Part shown: positions 15,036-16,223 of the stretch, in pieces
Layout: each line of letters starts with the position of its first letter
Numbering within the stretch: the first letter of the stretch is position 1
Source: Gammaproteobacteria bacterium
GTDB taxonomy: Bacteria; Pseudomonadota; Gammaproteobacteria; UBA7966
Assembly: GCA_003485715.1 (NCBI GenBank)
Contig: DNIF01000126.1
Location: 1 to 16,223, forward strand
Direction of reading: 5' to 3'
DNA: 16,223 nucleotides
Translations under genes and position numbers: made by a program
Notes under the pieces: generated by a model
Told to the model about the DNA's origin: nothing
What the model saw: only the letters and a program-made list of their open reading frames with translations
Databases searched by the model: none

Positions 15036-15494
15036 ATGTGCTTTGCTCTGGTCGCCACCTTGCTGACTACACCTCGACTCCTCGGGGTGAAGGAAGCGAG
15101 ACCGGAGACAGTGGGCAGAGACAATCACGAGGCCGTCGTCACCATCTACACCCGCGACTGGAGCGGAGAATGTCTGCGCGCTCTGGCCTTCCTCGTGCGC
15201 GAAGGGATCCCCTATCGCGAGGTCAGCCTGACGCACGCCCCGGAGCTCGGGCCGGAACTCATCCGCCGCTTTGGTCACGACAAGGTGCCTCTGCTCCTGG
15301 TCGGACAGCAACTCGTGGCGGGTCAGGAGGAGATCCTCGCCCGCCGGGCTCGCGGTGAGCTCGCGCCCGGTCCTGGCCCCCTCGCGCTGCCACGGCCACC
15401 TGAGGAGCACGTCAGACGTGGCCTCTCCCGACTGCGCCTCCCGTGCCTGCGCCTGCCCAGACTTGGGTTACTGCGACCCTTGCAGCGACCTTGA
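15036..15494 (+). CDS. Atypical single-cysteine glutaredoxin-like protein
   Basis: The frame from ATG at 15036 gives 152 residues. A thioredoxin-fold glutaredoxin core runs from about 33 to 110: VVTIYTRDWSGEC (34-46), a helix, GIPYREVSL (57-65), KVPLLLVG with the cis-proline P85, and AGQEEIL. In the active-site position the usual CPYC is SGEC: the first cysteine is Ser43 and only C46 remains, so classical dithiol chemistry is not expected. The start is uncertain: ATG 15036 lacks a ribosome-binding site, while GTG at 15110 has a GGAG only three bases upstream. After residue 112 the sequence turns into Arg/Leu/Pro-rich text with poorer GC at third codon positions, suggesting a non-conserved tail or a lost stop. 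The next gene is glutathione reductase, which fits a glutathione-linked role. Confidence 0.68.
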   Translation: MCFALVATLLTTPRLLGVKEARPETVGRDNHEAVVTIYTRDWSGECLRALAFLVREGIPYREVSLTHAPELGPELIRRFGHDKVPLLLVGQQLVAGQEEILARRARGELAPGPGPLALPRPPEEHVRRGLSRLRLPCLRLPRLGLLRPLQRP

Positions 15495-15502
15495 GCCCTT
15501 GA

Positions 15503-15527
15503 CCCTGAGCCGAAGGACGGTTCAGGG
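15503..15527 (+). terminator. Hairpin after the glutaredoxin-like gene
   Basis: CCCTGAGCCG (15503-15512) pairs with CGGTTCAGGG (15518-15527) over ten positions, one of them G-U, around an AAGGA loop. It begins nine bases after the stop codon. No T run follows, so termination would be weak or Rho-assisted. Its position fits separation of this gene from glutathione reductase. Confidence 0.45.
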
Positions 15528-15682
15528 ATCGGCAGCGGACTCGGAACCAGTACCATGCAGATGCGGCCCATATGGACGCGGCGTCGAACCGTGTGCGCGC
15601 TGCCCGGCCGGAGAGACGGAGTGCTGGACAAAGTCGGGTGACCGGGCCTCCCCGAGCCCGCTCGACGGGAGAATGCGCGGGC

Positions 15683-16223
15683 ATGAAATACGACCTCTGT
15701 GTAGTCGGTGGCGGCCCGGGTGGCGTGCGTGCGGCGCGACTGGCCGGTCAGGCCGGGCTCAAGGTGGCGCTCGTCGAGCGCGCTGCCCTCGGCGGCACCT
15801 GCGTCAACCTGGGCTGCGTGCCGAAGAAGCTCTTCGTGTACGCCTCGCATTACGCCGAGGACTTCGTCGATGCCCGCGCCTATGGCTGGTCTTTCAGTCA
15901 GCCCACCTTCGACTGGAAGACCCTGCGCAGTGCCAAGGACGCCGCCATCGAGCGGCTGAATGGCGTCTATGCCCGATTGCTCGCCGAGGCGGGCTGCCAC
16001 GTCATCAAGGGGACGGCGCGTCTGTCCACCCCGCGCGAGGTGGTCGTGGGCGATGAGCGCATCCATGCGCGTCATGTGCTCATCGCCACCGGCGGACAGG
16101 CGCTGCGCCCGGACATCCCCGGGGCTGGGCACGGGCTCATCTCCGATGACATCTTCCACCTCGACGCCCTGCCCGCGCGTGCGGCCGTGGTCGGCGGCGG
16201 CTACACCGCCATCGAGATGGCCT
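15683..16223 (+). CDS. gor: Glutathione reductase, N-terminal part (cut by window edge)
   Basis: The first 180 codons of an FAD-dependent disulfide reductase that would reduce glutathione disulfide with NADPH. The FAD-binding motif VVGGGPGGVRAARLA lies at about 7-21, followed by GGTCVNLGCVPKK with the redox-active cysteine pair, then FVYASHYAEDF and YGW, typical of glutathione reductase rather than lipoamide dehydrogenase. IATGG marks the end of the first FAD segment, and AVVGGGYTAIEMA opens the NADPH-binding domain just before the window ends. The start is ATG at 15683, with GGGAGA ten bases upstream. It follows the glutaredoxin-like gene by 188 bases on the same strand. Confidence 0.93.
   Translation, partial: MKYDLCVVGGGPGGVRAARLAGQAGLKVALVERAALGGTCVNLGCVPKKLFVYASHYAEDFVDARAYGWSFSQPTFDWKTLRSAKDAAIERLNGVYARLLAEAGCHVIKGTARLSTPREVVVGDERIHARHVLIATGGQALRPDIPGAGHGLISDDIFHLDALPARAAVVGGGYTAIEMA

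Noticed and set aside
1..16223. CRISPR array, tRNA, rRNA, transposase or phage genes
   Set aside because: No regularly spaced repeats, tRNA-like cloverleaf, rRNA motif or mobile-element protein was recognised on either strand.

Overview
The window is GC-rich, densely packed proteobacterial chromosome. The gene set (Lon, TcdA, a TatD-family hydrolase, a DUF1232 protein, NAD-type isocitrate dehydrogenase, glutathione reductase) and the VPxPA-type PEP-CTERM tails suggest a gammaproteobacterium with an exosortase system. That placement is inference; no rRNA or phylogenetic marker is present. No tRNA, rRNA, CRISPR array, insertion sequence or phage gene was seen. No stretch longer than 300 bases lacks a gene.

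Left third (162-6978): a four-gene divergent cluster built around one AT-rich, palindrome-filled control region (about 1944-1984). Leftwards run two secreted proteins with C-terminal PEP-CTERM-type sorting tails (1154-1906 and 162-1040). Rightwards run a TonB-dependent outer-membrane receptor resembling the zinc receptor ZnuD (2003-4177) and, overlapping it by one base, a 933-residue autotransporter (4177-6978). The two anchored proteins and the N-terminal passenger of the autotransporter share one domain: a DFGD(F/I) motif, NPGF, an FW(D/N) motif, an (I/L)H-x-H motif, GxxVGAxL and FNxGL. It matches what I recall of the all3515 family of Zur-repressed PEP-CTERM proteins. The cluster therefore looks like a zinc-starvation, cell-surface metal-capture module in which the same domain is displayed by two routes (exosortase anchoring and type V secretion) next to a dedicated receptor. 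This is the most interesting part of the window.

Middle (7029-12481): housekeeping genes. A leftward pair encodes TcdA (9655-10530) and Lon (7029-9506), with a very good sigma-32-type heat-shock promoter between them. Rightward lie a YjjV-like TatD-family hydrolase (10754-11563) and a small cysteine-rich protein of unknown function (11647-12030). A DUF1232 membrane protein (12086-12481) runs leftward and faces the cysteine-rich gene.

Right part (12711-16223): rightward genes for an NAD-type isocitrate dehydrogenase, a secreted TIGR03790-family protein, an atypical single-cysteine glutaredoxin-like protein, and the first 180 codons of glutathione reductase, cut by the window edge.
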